From Haliotis asinina (Eukaryota > Mollusca > Gastropoda > Lepetellida > Haliotidae), in contig NC_090280.1 in the NCBI RefSeq assembly GCF_037392515.1, positions 74,574,504 through 74,638,503 on the forward strand: a DNA stretch of 64,000 nucleotides. Reading direction: 5' to 3'. Shown here piece by piece: positions 1-14,300 of the stretch. Under the pieces are notes generated by a model. It did no database searches. It saw nothing but the letters and a program-made list of their open reading frames with translations, and had not been told where the DNA came from. Both the position numbers and the translations under genes were made by a program. How positions within the stretch are numbered: the stretch's first letter is position 1; the number at the start of each line of letters is the position of its first letter.

Positions 1-3000
1 TACCATACTGATCCTATCATGGAAAAGGTGAAACAGATCGCACAGAGGGTCAAGGCTTTTGCTGAAGAGATCAAACAGGACGCTTTGGAGTTCTACCACG
101 TACGTTTTAGGCTCAAGGTTAAACTATGCGTGTATTGTAACATGTGTACTGCCATATTCAGAATGGTAATATATTTTTTTTCCAAATGCAGGTGATTTAC
201 AATGCAAGTCAAAATATGCACATATCAGCCCAAGATCCTACGTGATTGCTTGTAGTATTCAATATATACATTTCCCGTTCTCTCAAATCAGACCCCTTCG
301 ACGTGTGGGTGTTTTGTACAAGGATTTTTCCTTAACACATACGAAGTGACCATGTGGCCCGACTTGATAAACTGCAATACGTGATTCTGTGCCAGCCTAC
401 TCTGGCACGATGAATCGTTATCGTTGCTATTAATGTTAACAACCATCTAGTCGGTTCTGTCGAATCTTTCCAGGTTACCGGTATACCTTTGTGAATGGTA
501 CTTTAACAAAAGCCCTTATTCAAGTATACGTTGTTCGTGAACATGACCAGTATTTAGATGTGTCCTGCTGTCGCACTGAAATGTTCTAGTCTGTGTTTGT
601 TATTCCAGAGCATAGCTGACCCCGTCGTCATAACGCTTCCAAAAGTGGGCAAGATGCTGAAAGAGGCTGGAGATGATATCATCGCAATCTTCACTGACTT
701 TTTCAAAAGCCCAGCACAATCCTTCTCCAGAATTGGTCAAGCCGTCATGAAGTATTAAATGAATTTGCGTCATTAACCACTTAGATTATGATTAAAATAT
801 ATGCATAAGCATTTTTCAATTGACATGCACACATTACAAAATGGTTGAAATGTGCCCCACCATCTGGCCTGAAGGGGTTGTTGCACAAATTATTGTTTTC
901 TACTTTTCTAGCGATGAGGGGCGGTTAGGTAGTCAAGTGGTAGTCTTAACGCTAAAGACCCGGGTTCACTTCCCCATATTCGCATAATGTGCTCCCCGCC
1001 GTGATATTCCTGAAATATTGCTAAAAATGGCTTTAAAACTAAATTAACTCTAACAATAACCATATTATCATTCTTACTAAAATGTCTTCTTCAGGGTTCG
1101 CCTTGCAGTCTCAATGGTAATAGATGCCAAGAATAAAATAGTGGACGCTTGTTCATTCTCCAAAGGTATTACAACAATCCCACAATATACTTAAACAGGA
1201 TATCTTGTAAATATTTAATGTAACGTATTAAATGAAAGGCGACATATTTGTAAAGCCTCATCACTGTGCATCGATAGTTAGATATGAAGTGTTGGTTGTT
1301 CCGAAGCTAGCTTTCTTAAACTGTGTAATCTGACACTTGTATGCTGAACACTTAAATTATATGATCCCTTCCAAGGAACAAGTCCGTTCTGGATGCATAT
1401 CGGGGAAGGAGGGACCCAATTAACATATGACATCAAGGATTTGGTTGCCATGGTTAGGGCCAAGGTCAACAACATCATTCATCCCCGATTGCCAAGCTCG
1501 GATGGTACCAACGATGGCATCATGGGACCGGTTTGTATATTATTTTACCTGTTCTTGTATATGACGTACCTGCTCATTACGTCACGTAAATGTACTGATC
1601 ATTGTGGCAGGATTGCGGAGACAAGGGGGATGTATTTGTATGGTTTGCATTTAACCTGTGGTTTTAAACTAGTCATCAAGCCAAACTGGAAACCACAGTG
1701 TTCTAATGGTCAAAAGAGTAAGCAAATAAATGTTTTCGCTTCAATGTTTATGACGACAAACTTGACTACGCACCAAATATTTGTGCAAATATTTATATGT
1801 TCATGAGGCAATATTTGAGACACTTGCTCACATTTGCCGACAAATTAATGATACAGAATTTTATATATAGCTATAATGTTCAAACTAAGGTTTTCTACTT
1901 ACCACGCCTCAATGATGCGAACCTTTAAGGGGTTTACTCATTCATACAATCACCCCAGTTGACCGCCTAATCCATCGAGAGCAATGGACAAGACACATTT
2001 AATACTTACTTTCAGTACAAGATGAAGAGCTGGTTTCAGAATGAGACACAGGTTTTGCTGTCAAACGTCACCGCAAGGATGTCAGGACTGAAGAACATTT
2101 CAGATCCTTTCTTCAAGGCGTACAAAGACGTCACTGGCGTCGTCACTGGTGTGAAGATGGCATTTGAAACCGTGAAAACAGTGTAAGTATTCACGGTTCT
2201 GTTCATCAGTTACTGAAAGACACTGCAGACAACTACACGTGAAATGTTTATAGTTTTCATTGGTTTTATCTGGTCAAAAATGAAATAAAGCAACACAGAA
2301 ACCACCCAGCTGACACTTCATGTGCTGGTTACAACGTCTGATGACACCTCAGTTCCTTCATAGTAGAGGTTTAAAACTGGTTCTACAACATGGCCACCCC
2401 AGCAGCCTTACTGAAACCCTAAACACACACATATTTTCGTAATATTTAAATTCGCTTGTTTTTCACTTATATTGCCTTCGGATCATTCGTATTGTTGTCT
2501 CATGCTTTAGTCCTGAACATGATTTACCGATATTATTTGAACATGAATGTTGGCAGAAACTTTGATAAATTCTCTGTCCTTCTTAATGATCCATTATCGA
2601 GATGAATTACTATTATGTAGCACTATGTGTCAAAAGTTATTCTGATGTAATGAGAAACAGATTATGCTTTAGCATGATGAGTATTGCTCCTATGTGTGAA
2701 AGGTATAGGTATATTTCTACCTCATTAACCTCATTTTGCTGTGCATGACTCTTTCCGAACGTCCTCCTTAATGCATCCAGGGTCAATGTGGGGAAGTCAC
2801 TGGTTCAGAAGATATTTGGGAACAAGTTCCACCGCAAATTTCCATCTGAGAGAGTTAGCGGATCCTGTACAGAAGCTGTGTATCCTTCCACAGCAAGTGG
2901 CAAGTATGAAACCATCGGCGTTGATGTTACTGCCCACTCTGGACTTACGGTGAGTTCCATTCACTTCAAGTTGTAGAAATGGCAATTCATAAAGGATGAG

Positions 3001-5274
3001 AATGTATTGCAGCTCTGTACATATTATTAACGACATTCCGTACATATGGTTTTTGACATAGTTAATTCCAAATGATTCGGTTAATATCCATCTGGTAATT
3101 GTGACATATGACATGCATATGGAATACCTTGATACTCTCTCTGGTGGCTTATACTTACAGCTGCTATGTAGATAACCGACTGTCTCAACGATACACTACC
3201 TTGCAAATACATTGATGAAAACATGTAAACAGAAAGAATCGAACACAAGCGTTATTATACAGTACGCAGTTTTGAGCACGAAATTCGCGGGGGAATTTGA
3301 TTTTCGGATATGGAGAATACAAAATTCTTGCTCCAAAACTAAAATATGTATGTCTGTTTATATTTCAGATTGTTAATCCTGTAGCTGGTATCGTCATGTC
3401 AACCGGTGATGACGAAATCACAATTACACCTACAGATGACAACTTCATGGAATACGAGATCGTCATCAACAACGTCATCCCCAACACTGAGGTCACAGAT
3501 GAAGGCTCCGTCATGGAGGCCGGAGACGATATCGGCACTGCAGGAGACAGCAACTGCGATTCCAACTTCATACACGTTGCCCTTCGTGTCCGAGAAACAG
3601 GAGAATATGCTGATCCGTCTAAGTATTTGGACAGACTTTTGCCGATTCCACGTTGGGAGCAGGAATGCAATGACCACACGTTCCGCTATATTGGCAAGAC
3701 ATACGAGGCCGACAGTACCACGGATGGATTGCCCAAAGAGACTGTTGACAGCTACATGTCTCCACATTTTACAAAGATGAAGTCTTTATCCCATGTCGAT
3801 CCTGACCCCGCTCCTCCCTTTACACCTGATGGAACAGATCAGCCTAAGGTCAAGGCTCTTGCAGGGTCCTTCCATAACCTCTTATCGCCGCTGAAGAACT
3901 TTGGCCAAATGCTAAAATCTGTCAGGTATGTATACATTTATGGAAAGCCGGCCAGTGCCAAAGATTCACTAATTTGTTATGTTAAGTGGATCCCAAAATA
4001 ATGATAATGATATGAACATAATGTTCCTTCCTAAACTTTGTGACTGTATGAATTTAATCTGATTGACGGACTTACCTTTTCAGGACGAAGATTCGTGTTT
4101 TGAAGTTTCGTTGTCAATTCTATGCCTGTGTCTAAATCGCTCTTCTCGTCCTACAATAGGGTTCCAGGTATTAGCTCTGTCTTCAATCTCAACACAATGA
4201 CGGTATCCAAGCTCAAAGATATATTGAGAGCGAGCGTGGACATCGTGAAAAGAATAGACGACTTTGTTGCCAAGGTTGACCACTGTCTTAACTACAAGCC
4301 TGTTGAAGAGCCAGTTTCCCTCTCGACCTTTAAACTACGTAGTCTTCTTGCACTTGGCAAAATACCTGTCATTGGAGACAAGATTGGAATGGTCAAATCA
4401 CTACTGACACATGGACTTGACGGTAATGTTAATATTGTGTCCTCTTTTCAATTTTCAGCAATTTATCCCTAACAAGTATTTGATGACCTTTAAATATTGG
4501 TTGGTTAAATATTCAAACCAAAATATGATCGCCCATCTTTAAGGGGACTATATGTGGACCGTGTGTCCAAGTTTAACCTTGTCGCCACATTATCTCCTTC
4601 TGTTTTGTTAAACTACATGTTTCAAACCATTATTTTAACGTACATTGATTCATTTATTACAACTTTTTACAAGAATGGTCACACGAATCGTAAAACTAGA
4701 ATTGAATGTTTGTTATTCATGGGTATTCATAATCCTTGATAATGTCCATTCTCCTCTTTCACTTCAGCCTGTCCAAACCTGAAATCAGGACTAGCGCTTG
4801 GCTTCGGCCATCTGTGCACCCCTGATCGCGACTGTCAGGGCATGTCATGTGGCCTCATGTTTCCATATTCCCACTACCACAAGACTGTCATAGTGCATAT
4901 CAGAGCATGTGGCTCCAAGTTAAAGATTCAGTTTCCGGGTATGACAAGAGAACATGACGCTAAAGGTATGCCGATTGAGAATGAAGACTAACAATGCAAT
5001 AGACCTATACCTCCGTTCGTTAATAATTAAATATGTGGCGAGGACCACTTCATGAGACACGTGAAGATCCGGGTTAGACAGGGTTGACATATGCCATTAG
5101 AGCCCAGTTGCGTAGATTGATGTTCATGCTGTTGATCCCTGGATTGTCTAGTGCAGATCAGAATATTTTCCAGTGATATAGCTCAAATATTCCTGAGGGC
5201 GGCGTAAAACTGAACTCACTCACTCCACGTCATAAGACATAAGGTATGCGAGTTGAGGATGGCAACTATCTACA

Positions 5275-5369
<95 letters not shown>

Positions 5370-8300
5370 TACATATTTATATATTTATATATCCATGGGA
5401 TAAACATTAAACATAGTTGGATTATGTTACTTGTACACGACAGTATAAAAATCTATGAATGCATATACGCATGTAATCATTCACTACTACAACACTCAAC
5501 TAAATTAAATTAAATTACAGTTTAATACGCTGGTGTTTGTCTTTCAAGATGGCCCTCAAATCATCGATGTACCTCTCACAGACAGTTTTGTTAAAAGTTT
5601 CCACGTCACCTTCAAACTGGACACGTCCAAGAGTGGAGACGATTTGGTAGCGACTCTCACAGGCAATCTGTGCTCAACCAACTTCGGCTCTTGCCTGCCT
5701 ATGGTGAATATTTTGAACAGAACGAAGTTCAACAGTTCAGATTGCAAAACAGGTAAGACTTAATATCTTAACCTCTTTCCACTGGTATATCTATGACAGC
5801 CTTATAGCTGTTTTTATGTAAGGCATAGTTCTCATACAGCACAATGCTATAAATGTTTGTGTTCTCATACAAGTTCTGTATGACACATCGGTCCAAATAC
5901 AAGCATATTGAGAGTCATAACATATTATGTTTTATAAAAGTATTTTGAATCAGATTTGTTGTTACAGGAAGTGCAAATGCCAATTTTGCGTCAAAAGTCG
6001 AGTCTATGAATATCCGACAATGGATGTCAAAGATATCCCAGTGTCATCTGGACATGCGAGGGGCTGGGGAGTTGCTCAACGACATCAGGCAAGCCGTTCT
6101 CCATGTGGTACGTATGTACTTCATTGTCAGGAACCCGATATTGTAGTGCCAGCTCAGTAGTTCCGTACAGGTATTTAAATAGATATTCAGTGGAATAAAT
6201 TATGGGTGATATATGAATTATATGAATAATGTCATTAAATCGAAAATAGTAATTAATATCTTAGGTTTTAAGAATTTAGAATTATAGATCATTCGCCCTG
6301 GAAAATACGTAAGTTCCTAGTCAAGTATTAGAGTGTCACTGAAACGGATACATAAAAAGATATGTCAGTCAAAACCGACCCAAAGAACCTTGTATAAGAA
6401 TATGATTGATGGGTCCGTCCGAGTCTCAGGTACTAAAGGCAATTTTATGGTAAACATTCAGGAACAGTTTAAACATAGGTTTTAGAAGGTGTTTGTTGAT
6501 GCGACATTTTGATGCCATCACTCTATTTGAAGTTATCCTGATAAATTCGAACAACTAGCATTATTTTCAGTTTGGTATTTTCATTTATCAAATGATTGCC
6601 GGCGTTTTGTATACCTTTTTGTTGTACCTTTCAGCTGTTTGACACCATCAAGAATCCCCTAAGAGCATTGCAACAGGAGTTCAAAGAAAAGAAAGACAGT
6701 TGCAGTCGCAGAGAAATCCCATTACAACCTATTGAACTGACATTTTTTTCATTCGAGAATCTGTTTATGGTCGGGCCAATTCCAATGACACTAGGTACGC
6801 ATTTGTCCTCATTTCTGAATATATTCAAACTTAGATCAAAACAATGAATTTGCATAAACAATTTCCTGGCCAGATTTCTGTGGTATCAATTTGACATTTG
6901 TGTTCTCAAAGAGATGCATTTGAATGCATTTTGTTCATAGTGTTCATAGTTTGTTCACCTGATGCGGTATGCAGTTGACTTCAACAGACAACTCAAGAAT
7001 GTAATCATTGGATTTCAGGATTTGGTGCTGGTGGCACTGTTGGCGTTCAAATTGAACTTGGAGTATGTTTCATGAGCATGAAGTTGGAGGTAAGGGCCCT
7101 ATGTGATACAAAGTGTGCTTCTTTGTTGACTTCGTAAGGCGATGCATACAGCTGAATCAAGAGCATATGCACAATGAGCATCTATCCATGCATCGATCAT
7201 CTTATTCAATTTGTCAACCTGTGCTGCAAACACACGAGTAGGTCAACGGCGACCAATATTCAGTGAGTGAGTGAGTATTCATGTACCCTAGAAATGTACC
7301 CATGTGGATAATCGGACCTTGTCTTCAACGTGACGAGAGAATATCTTTTCATGTTGTGTGATTCTCCCTTTTTAGTAGTTAGTTCAGATATATTTAAAAT
7401 CAAAATGGCCCGTTTCAATATATTCCAGGGGAAGCTGACACCCAGTGCTTCCATCAACGTTTGGGGGAGTCTGGGAATTGACATAGGGTTTGCCTATGGA
7501 GGAATCAAATTGACTGGCTATATCATGCAGACCAAGTTTCCGATTGGTGGCACGTTAGGGTTTGCGAAATTCCCACTGGATGTGACGTAAGATATCTTTC
7601 AGAAATTATATATGTAAGGAGTACACTGAGTACAAAAGAAACGTCGTAATATTGGAAACTGCATATAATATCAATGGTGCATTGGAACCTTCATTTTTTT
7701 TAAATATACACCCGAAATCAAGTTCGCGAAAAATTTGAATCATGGTCGTATAGCCTGTATTGTCCAAAATGATATTGGTTTAGACTGAGGTTTGAAATGT
7801 TTTCGTTTGTCAAAAGAGAAGACCTCGCACAAAGACGACATTTAAATCGTACTTCGAGCATGCATTCAAGCCTACATTACCGGTTTGAAAGGCAATCGTT
7901 AACTTGTTCTCTGAACATACTCGTAGCAGCTATGGTTCGGGTAACGAGAGCTTAACGACAACACGCCACTGGACGTCTAGACGCTGGTCAACGCGTTCGA
8001 GTCACTGTTAATGACGTCTACACTTTTATTTGACACGTGTTTTAAAAACCACCCCTGGTAGTGATGCTTGGTTGAAAAAATATTTATTTACGTCTGTCTT
8101 TCATGTTTGCAGTGCTCGTATGGATATGGAGATGGTACCTCTAGCCCTAAAACTTGAGGCGTACGCCAAGCTGAGACTGTTGTTTGTAACTGTCACCGTG
8201 TACAGAGGCAATATTTGGTCCTATTCGACACCCACAATTAAGAGGAATATTTTCACGACGCCACACAAAGGGAGTGACGCATCGCCGCCAACATTTTCCA

Positions 8301-11300
8301 AGAATTCCGTTGGCAAGAGAAGCAAGAGATCTGCTGACGAGGGCGGCTGTGAGGTAACGCAGATCAAAGGACGCTCCCCATCAGATACTGCGTTCATTCT
8401 GAAGGCTACATCCGATGATGATGTCAGTGAGGTAAAGATGTTCTATGCTATAGGGACATATTCAGGTGGTACTGATGCAGTAGACTGGACGGAAATGGCT
8501 GGGAACACACTTATGGTGCCTATGAAGCTTCCATTTGGTGTTCCTCTGTATTGGACATTGAAGGCCAGGAACAGTGAAGGCGGGGAGGCTAAGACACAAT
8601 GCATGCTGCAAACGTACGACAACACACCTCCAGATGGTAGAGTTGATGAAGATTTCAGGATATCGAGTAATCCTTTCGAACTTGGAGGCACGGTGGTAGT
8701 GCTGGATGACAGTATAGTCGATCCTCAGCAAGAGATAGCTCTCGGGTTCAGTTCTGGATCACAGGGGAGCGAGATCATACCTTGGGAACCCATATCTCTT
8801 GAACAAACCACTGTGAGATCAGGAGAACCAACAGAACTGAAATATTTCTCCCTGCCAAAGACTGGAAGTCTGACTGCTGAACCCCTGGAAACTTTAAAAA
8901 CTAAGTTTGACTATGAATGTGCTAAACAGTGCATTGATTTCGGTCAAAAGTGTGTTTCATTTGATTTTGAATACAATTCTCAGGAGTGTGAGCTCCATTC
9001 CGTCGGGGAAGGCCCAAATGCTGCACTCAGATATAATGGAAACTACAAGTCCTTTGAAAGACTTGGCGTTGGTCAGAAGCATTACAAAATCTTCAAAAAT
9101 CTGAACTTAACACACAAGGAGACATATTTCATGAACACCCATGTTACCAATGAACTTGGGTATGAGAGCCATCTGACCTCGCACGGAACATTAATAGATC
9201 TGACGCCTCCAAGTCCTGGGCCTGTCGGGAACTCCACGAAGGATGAAACAACATTCGATGGCTGCTCGGCGTCCATTCTCCAGAGTTGCAAGGAATTGTC
9301 AAAACTTCCTAATCACAGGTGAGTAGTTTTGCTCCTAACAGGTGGCTTGAATCATAATTCATGACATATTAACGGATACCAGTGGGATCAAGTACTTGTG
9401 CTTCATACAAAGTGCAATACATTTATTGAGAAGTTAAATGCCGCATTTTTCAATACATATTTATTATGACGTTTACACATGGTGCATGATTTTTGGCATA
9501 TAGTCATGCAGTGCCGTTGCTTGTTGACATCAACCCAAGGCATGCTGCATCTTCACTGACACACGCTATTATGTCTTTGGTGACGTGATGACAGAGCCTA
9601 TATTATATGCGGTTCAGTATTGACTGATTTGGGGATTAGAATTCAGATTAGTTTTCTTAAAAGAATTGAGAATGCTTGATGGAATGGTGCCCATTCACCC
9701 GTTCCTGCATGTGTTGCACAAATAGTTTTGCAAAATGTGCATTTTGCAAAATAAATTCTCATCTCCTTTTCTCTGTTTAGGAAAATAACTGATGGAACTG
9801 ATGGTGGTACTGTCTTCAACGGACACAAACATCTGTATGATGAAAAATATACTCTTTCCAACAACCTTATTGCTGGTAAACATTTACATTAAAATGACTC
9901 ATGGTTTTACATGTGACGTGTAAAGTCTGATGCCCCATAATACGGAAGCAACATTTCCAACTAGACAACTCCGAGTATATCATATGCAAGTGCCAAAAAG
10001 ATAAGATGGGCATATCCTGCCCTAAAGATTGCATTACATACAAAGACAAGTCAATGTTTCATCCAAAAATCTCATTTGGAGAAATCATAGTAGGTCGTAT
10101 GACATAATTCTCAAATTTAATTACTGGTCAAAGATGTTTTTTTCTGCTAGAATCCCGTTACCTACGCTTGTCGTAAGAGGCGACTAACGGGACCTGGTGG
10201 TCAGGCTCGCTGAGTTGGTTGATAAATGTCATCGTATCCCAACTGTGCAGATTGATGCTAATGGTGTTGATCACTATATTGTTTAGTCTAGGCTCGATTA
10301 TTTACAGACAGCTGCCATATAGCTGGAGTGCAAATTTGAATCAAAGCTCCAGAAAGACCTTGATTGTTGTAACCATAATATCATTTTACATATACCTCGT
10401 CAAAAAGGAATATTAGTATTTGTTTTCTCAGTAAACTTCAGCTGCCATATGCTTTCATTTAATAACCAATTCTCTGACCACAACATGAATATTTAACACA
10501 GGAAACTGGGATGGCTTCCATGACAACGAGACCGGTATCTATGGTTACACTTGGGCAGCTGGCACATCTATATGTTCACACGACGTAGTTGACTACAACG
10601 ATCCTCATTCTAAAATACCCAGCAGGGATGAGTGGACATACAGCGGGCTGACCTCTGGCCTTCACCTCTCTGATGGGCCTCATTACGTCACAGTTCAAGC
10701 TGTCAACAACATCATACATGGAGGTGCCCTTGTCACTACAGTTTGCCACTCAACACCGCTCATTGTAGACACGACGCCTCCTATCTTCAATGGCATAGAT
10801 GACGTCTTCTTTGATGGCGATTTTGAGCTCCTCGGACTGTACTACAATGGATCAGATCCTCTCTCAGAAATCGCCCATGTCCACTTTGGGCTTGGATCTA
10901 CCCAAAATGATGTGAAATTGCGGCCCTATGAAGAATATAAACCCCTTGGTGACCCTAAACCATATGTACTTGTTGAAGACTTTCACCTAAAGCAAGGAGT
11001 TGCTGCCTGGCCCAGAATTCGGCTTACCAACAATGGTATGTCGAGTTTTTTCTTGTCAAGAAGAAGACCCCTCTTTCTGTCTACCTTTGGTTTTCATGTC
11101 CATGAAACTTGGACTCTGCACTCGATCACTCACTAGCTCACTCATGTAACCACTCAGTCATCCAATCACTCATTCAACCTCTGAAGCACTCCCACACTCA
11201 ACCACTCACTAAACCAATCCCTGAGAGAATCACTCAACCCTTCACTTAACCACTCCCTGAGACAATGACTCAACCACTCACTCAACTCATTACTGAATGA

Positions 11301-14300
11301 GAGCATCACTCAACCACTCCCTCAGTCACTCCTTGAAAGGCTCACTCAATCACTCTCTGAGAGACTTCTCAACTGCTCACTCAACCCCACACTCACCCAC
11401 ACAGTGTCCCCTGTTTTGACATTGCTGGAATAATGCTAAAAGCGGCGTAAAACCCCAGTCACTCACTCACTCACCATTCTATTTTGTCTAGTGGGGCTTT
11501 CTACAAGTGGTCATGCTAATGAGCCAATCATTGTTGACGACTCTCCTCCAGCAGTTGGTATCATCAACGACGGAAGTACTGTTGGCATAGATGCGGACTA
11601 CCAAGCAGATGCACATATCATCTGCGCTCAGTGGGAAAATTTCTATGACTCGGAATCTGGAATTAAGAGGCATGTGTCTACTGCCGTGTTCACAATATAT
11701 GTTAATGCATTTATCCTTTTACCATAAGTGTTTTTGTTGAAGAGTAGTGATATACCGTTTTACGATTTTGTGTGGTATTTATTTCACTTCCGTGATCTAT
11801 AAGTCAGAACATCACATTGTGGAATTATTCACAGATCATTAGTAATGAGTATTTCGGTCTGACTTATCATAAGAGAAGCAGGACATATTGGCGGTGTGAG
11901 TATCTTAAGCAACGAATAAACTTTAACTGCTTCTTTGAAACAGACAGAAACTGAAGAACCATATACAGAAACAATACATATTTGTTTTCAGGTACTTGTG
12001 GGGCGTTGGTACAAAGCCTGGTTCGGATGACATTGTCAAGTTCAAAACGGAGGACCGTTCGGTGCACAAAGACTGTAGCAGTGTTTTACTGACTCATAAA
12101 ACCACGTATTACTCAACCGTCATAGCGTTCAATGGGGCGCTGAACATGAAGAGGGTTAATTTTACTTCAAATGGAGGTATGTAAATCCATACAAGATATC
12201 ATTTTTAAGAACATGATTTTTTATTCATTATTTTGTAAACGCTAAAGTTAATTCCCCATCAATACTGACAATGGACTATATCACATTCCACTCGTCCTAT
12301 AAGTATTACAAATCCCATGAAAAATATGATTGAAATAATGTGTTTCGTTTAAATCTGTTTCACAGTCCTGGTGGACATCACAGCCCCAGTAAAGGGATGG
12401 ATCAAAGATGGGGATGATGCAAAACATGATGTCTCTTATTCATCAGAACAAGCGCTGATTCAGGCAGTTTGGGGAGGTTTCTCTGATCCTGAGAGTGGAA
12501 TTGTTAAGTACGAAGTAGACATATACATCAACAATCAGCACAGGAAGACTAACACAATCTTACCAACCCATGATGACCTGTTTTACTACATGAACGAGAA
12601 AACACTAGAACTGAAGCAAGGTGATGTTGTGCATACAAAGGTCAGAGGATTCAATGGAGCAGGGAAGAGTGTAGAATCCACAACCAATGGCTATACATTA
12701 GACTTGACACCACCAGTAGCTTACTTTGTTCACGACAATGATGGGCAACAGGAGTACCAGTTGGACAAGGCAGCACTTCATCTGTCATGGAAGTTTGAGG
12801 ACGCCCAATCCGGTATTGAGAAGTATATGGTTTCCGTTTTTGAGGACTATGCTGGCATGAAGAGACGAATCTGGCCCTCGACAGATAAAGCAAAGGACAT
12901 ACCCGCAACGGGTGGACAAATGTCATATCCTTTGACAAGTCTTACCCTTGTGGATGGGGCACGCTATTTTGCCCACGTAATAGCTGTCAATAAGGCCAAG
13001 ATGTCAAGAAGTGTTGATTCTCTGGGTGTGGTGATAGATTCAACACCTCCTGAAGTTGACAAGGTTCGTGTACACAATTGTGATGAAGACTCTAAAAATT
13101 ATGATTGTCTCCATATTCCCATTACTTGATAGTACGGATAATTATACAATCTGATAATTTAGGGGAAAACGTAATGTTGAAAATGTAAGCACCATTTTCA
13201 TAGCTTCATCAATGTATTGATATTATTCGACATGTTTCAGATCCACCTTGGACCAATGAAAGAGGATGAGGAAATTGAAGATGGAAAACTGATCCATACA
13301 GACAAATCCAAAATGACAATCTCCTGGAAGGTTAGTGATGAGGAGAGCGGCATCACTGAGATATATGTCGCCATTGGAACCTCGCAACATGATCAATCCA
13401 TTACCAATGGATTTCTCACTTTCTCACACACAAGCGAGGTGACACTGAAACATCTGAACCTTATTGATTATCAAACGAGTGGAAACTATTACTTCATCCA
13501 GATTAAGGTAAAGAACGGTGCAGGTGCAGAGTCCAATCTGCTTATCTCCAGGCCAATCAAACTCCTACCCGGAAACGTACCAGGTGTGATATATGATGGG
13601 AGGAAACGTTTTGTTGATGCAGACTTCCTTCATGATAGATCAACCTTTGCGATGTCTTTTGCTGGCTTCCAGAGTATTGCCTGTGGTATTGTGGCCTATG
13701 AGTGGGGAATTGGAACTGAGCCTTATGTGACAGACATCGTGCCTTTCACGAGCTTTGGTATTGTCAAAACTAATGAATCATCAGGCTTTGGACAGACTGA
13801 CATACAGCTGTTTGAAGGTGTAAAGTATTTCACGACAGTTCGAGCAAGAACCGGACATAAATGTCCCGAGGAGCACATTGTGTCAACATCTGATGGTATT
13901 CTTGTCGACACACAAGGACCTGCAATCAAGGCATCCAATATCAAAGGCCACACAATCCCAGATGTAAAGGCCTGGGGAGTTGTGTTCCAGAATAAAACCG
14001 ACATAGTTGAAGTAATGCCTGATATCACTGATCCCTCTGGAGTCAATGTCAGCCATGTATGCTTGGGATCCTACCCGTATGAGGATGACATCCACAAATG
14101 TAGTCCTCAGAATGAAAAGAGCGTCAAGGGGCTATCTCTGAAGCCAGGATCATCAGTCTTCATAACCATCAAGGCAACGGACAATGCTGAGAACAGTGCC
14201 ACATGGGAATCTATTGCCTTGATTCCTGATTCAACTCCACCCGAACTGGTCAACTTCACATGCACAGAGGAAATATCCAGCATGCGATCTAGGATAGAAT

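Larger units (their letters stand above)
1..7586 (+). other. Gene 1 N-terminal region (exons 1-14), unrecognised
   Basis: These fourteen small exons encode about 850 residues. The first third is rich in amphipathic helix-like stretches with regularly spaced Lys/Glu and hydrophobic residues. A Cys-containing segment in exon 9 (4768-4965) has a C-x6-C-x5-C spacing. Exons 13-14 (7019-7586) are Gly-rich and hydrophobic, with alternating patterns that suggest beta strands. I do not recognise any domain family. The region is unlike the repeat-built remainder of the protein and may come from a different ancestral gene. Confidence 0.55.

Noticed and set aside
915-1050. A tRNA gene
   Set aside because: The promoter-like boxes are present but no cloverleaf forms and the SINE body and tail follow. 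It is a tRNA-derived SINE head.
4084-4159. Acceptor at 4083 for exon 8 of gene 1
   Set aside because: Joining there puts a stop in frame. The later acceptor at 4159 keeps the reading frame and the protein pattern.
5253-5513. Open frame of alternating Tyr and Ile
   Set aside because: It is the translation of the (TA)n microsatellite inside an intron.
5521-5548. Acceptor at 5520 for exon 10 of gene 1
   Set aside because: It gives an immediate in-frame stop. TTTCAAG ending at 5548 restores the frame.
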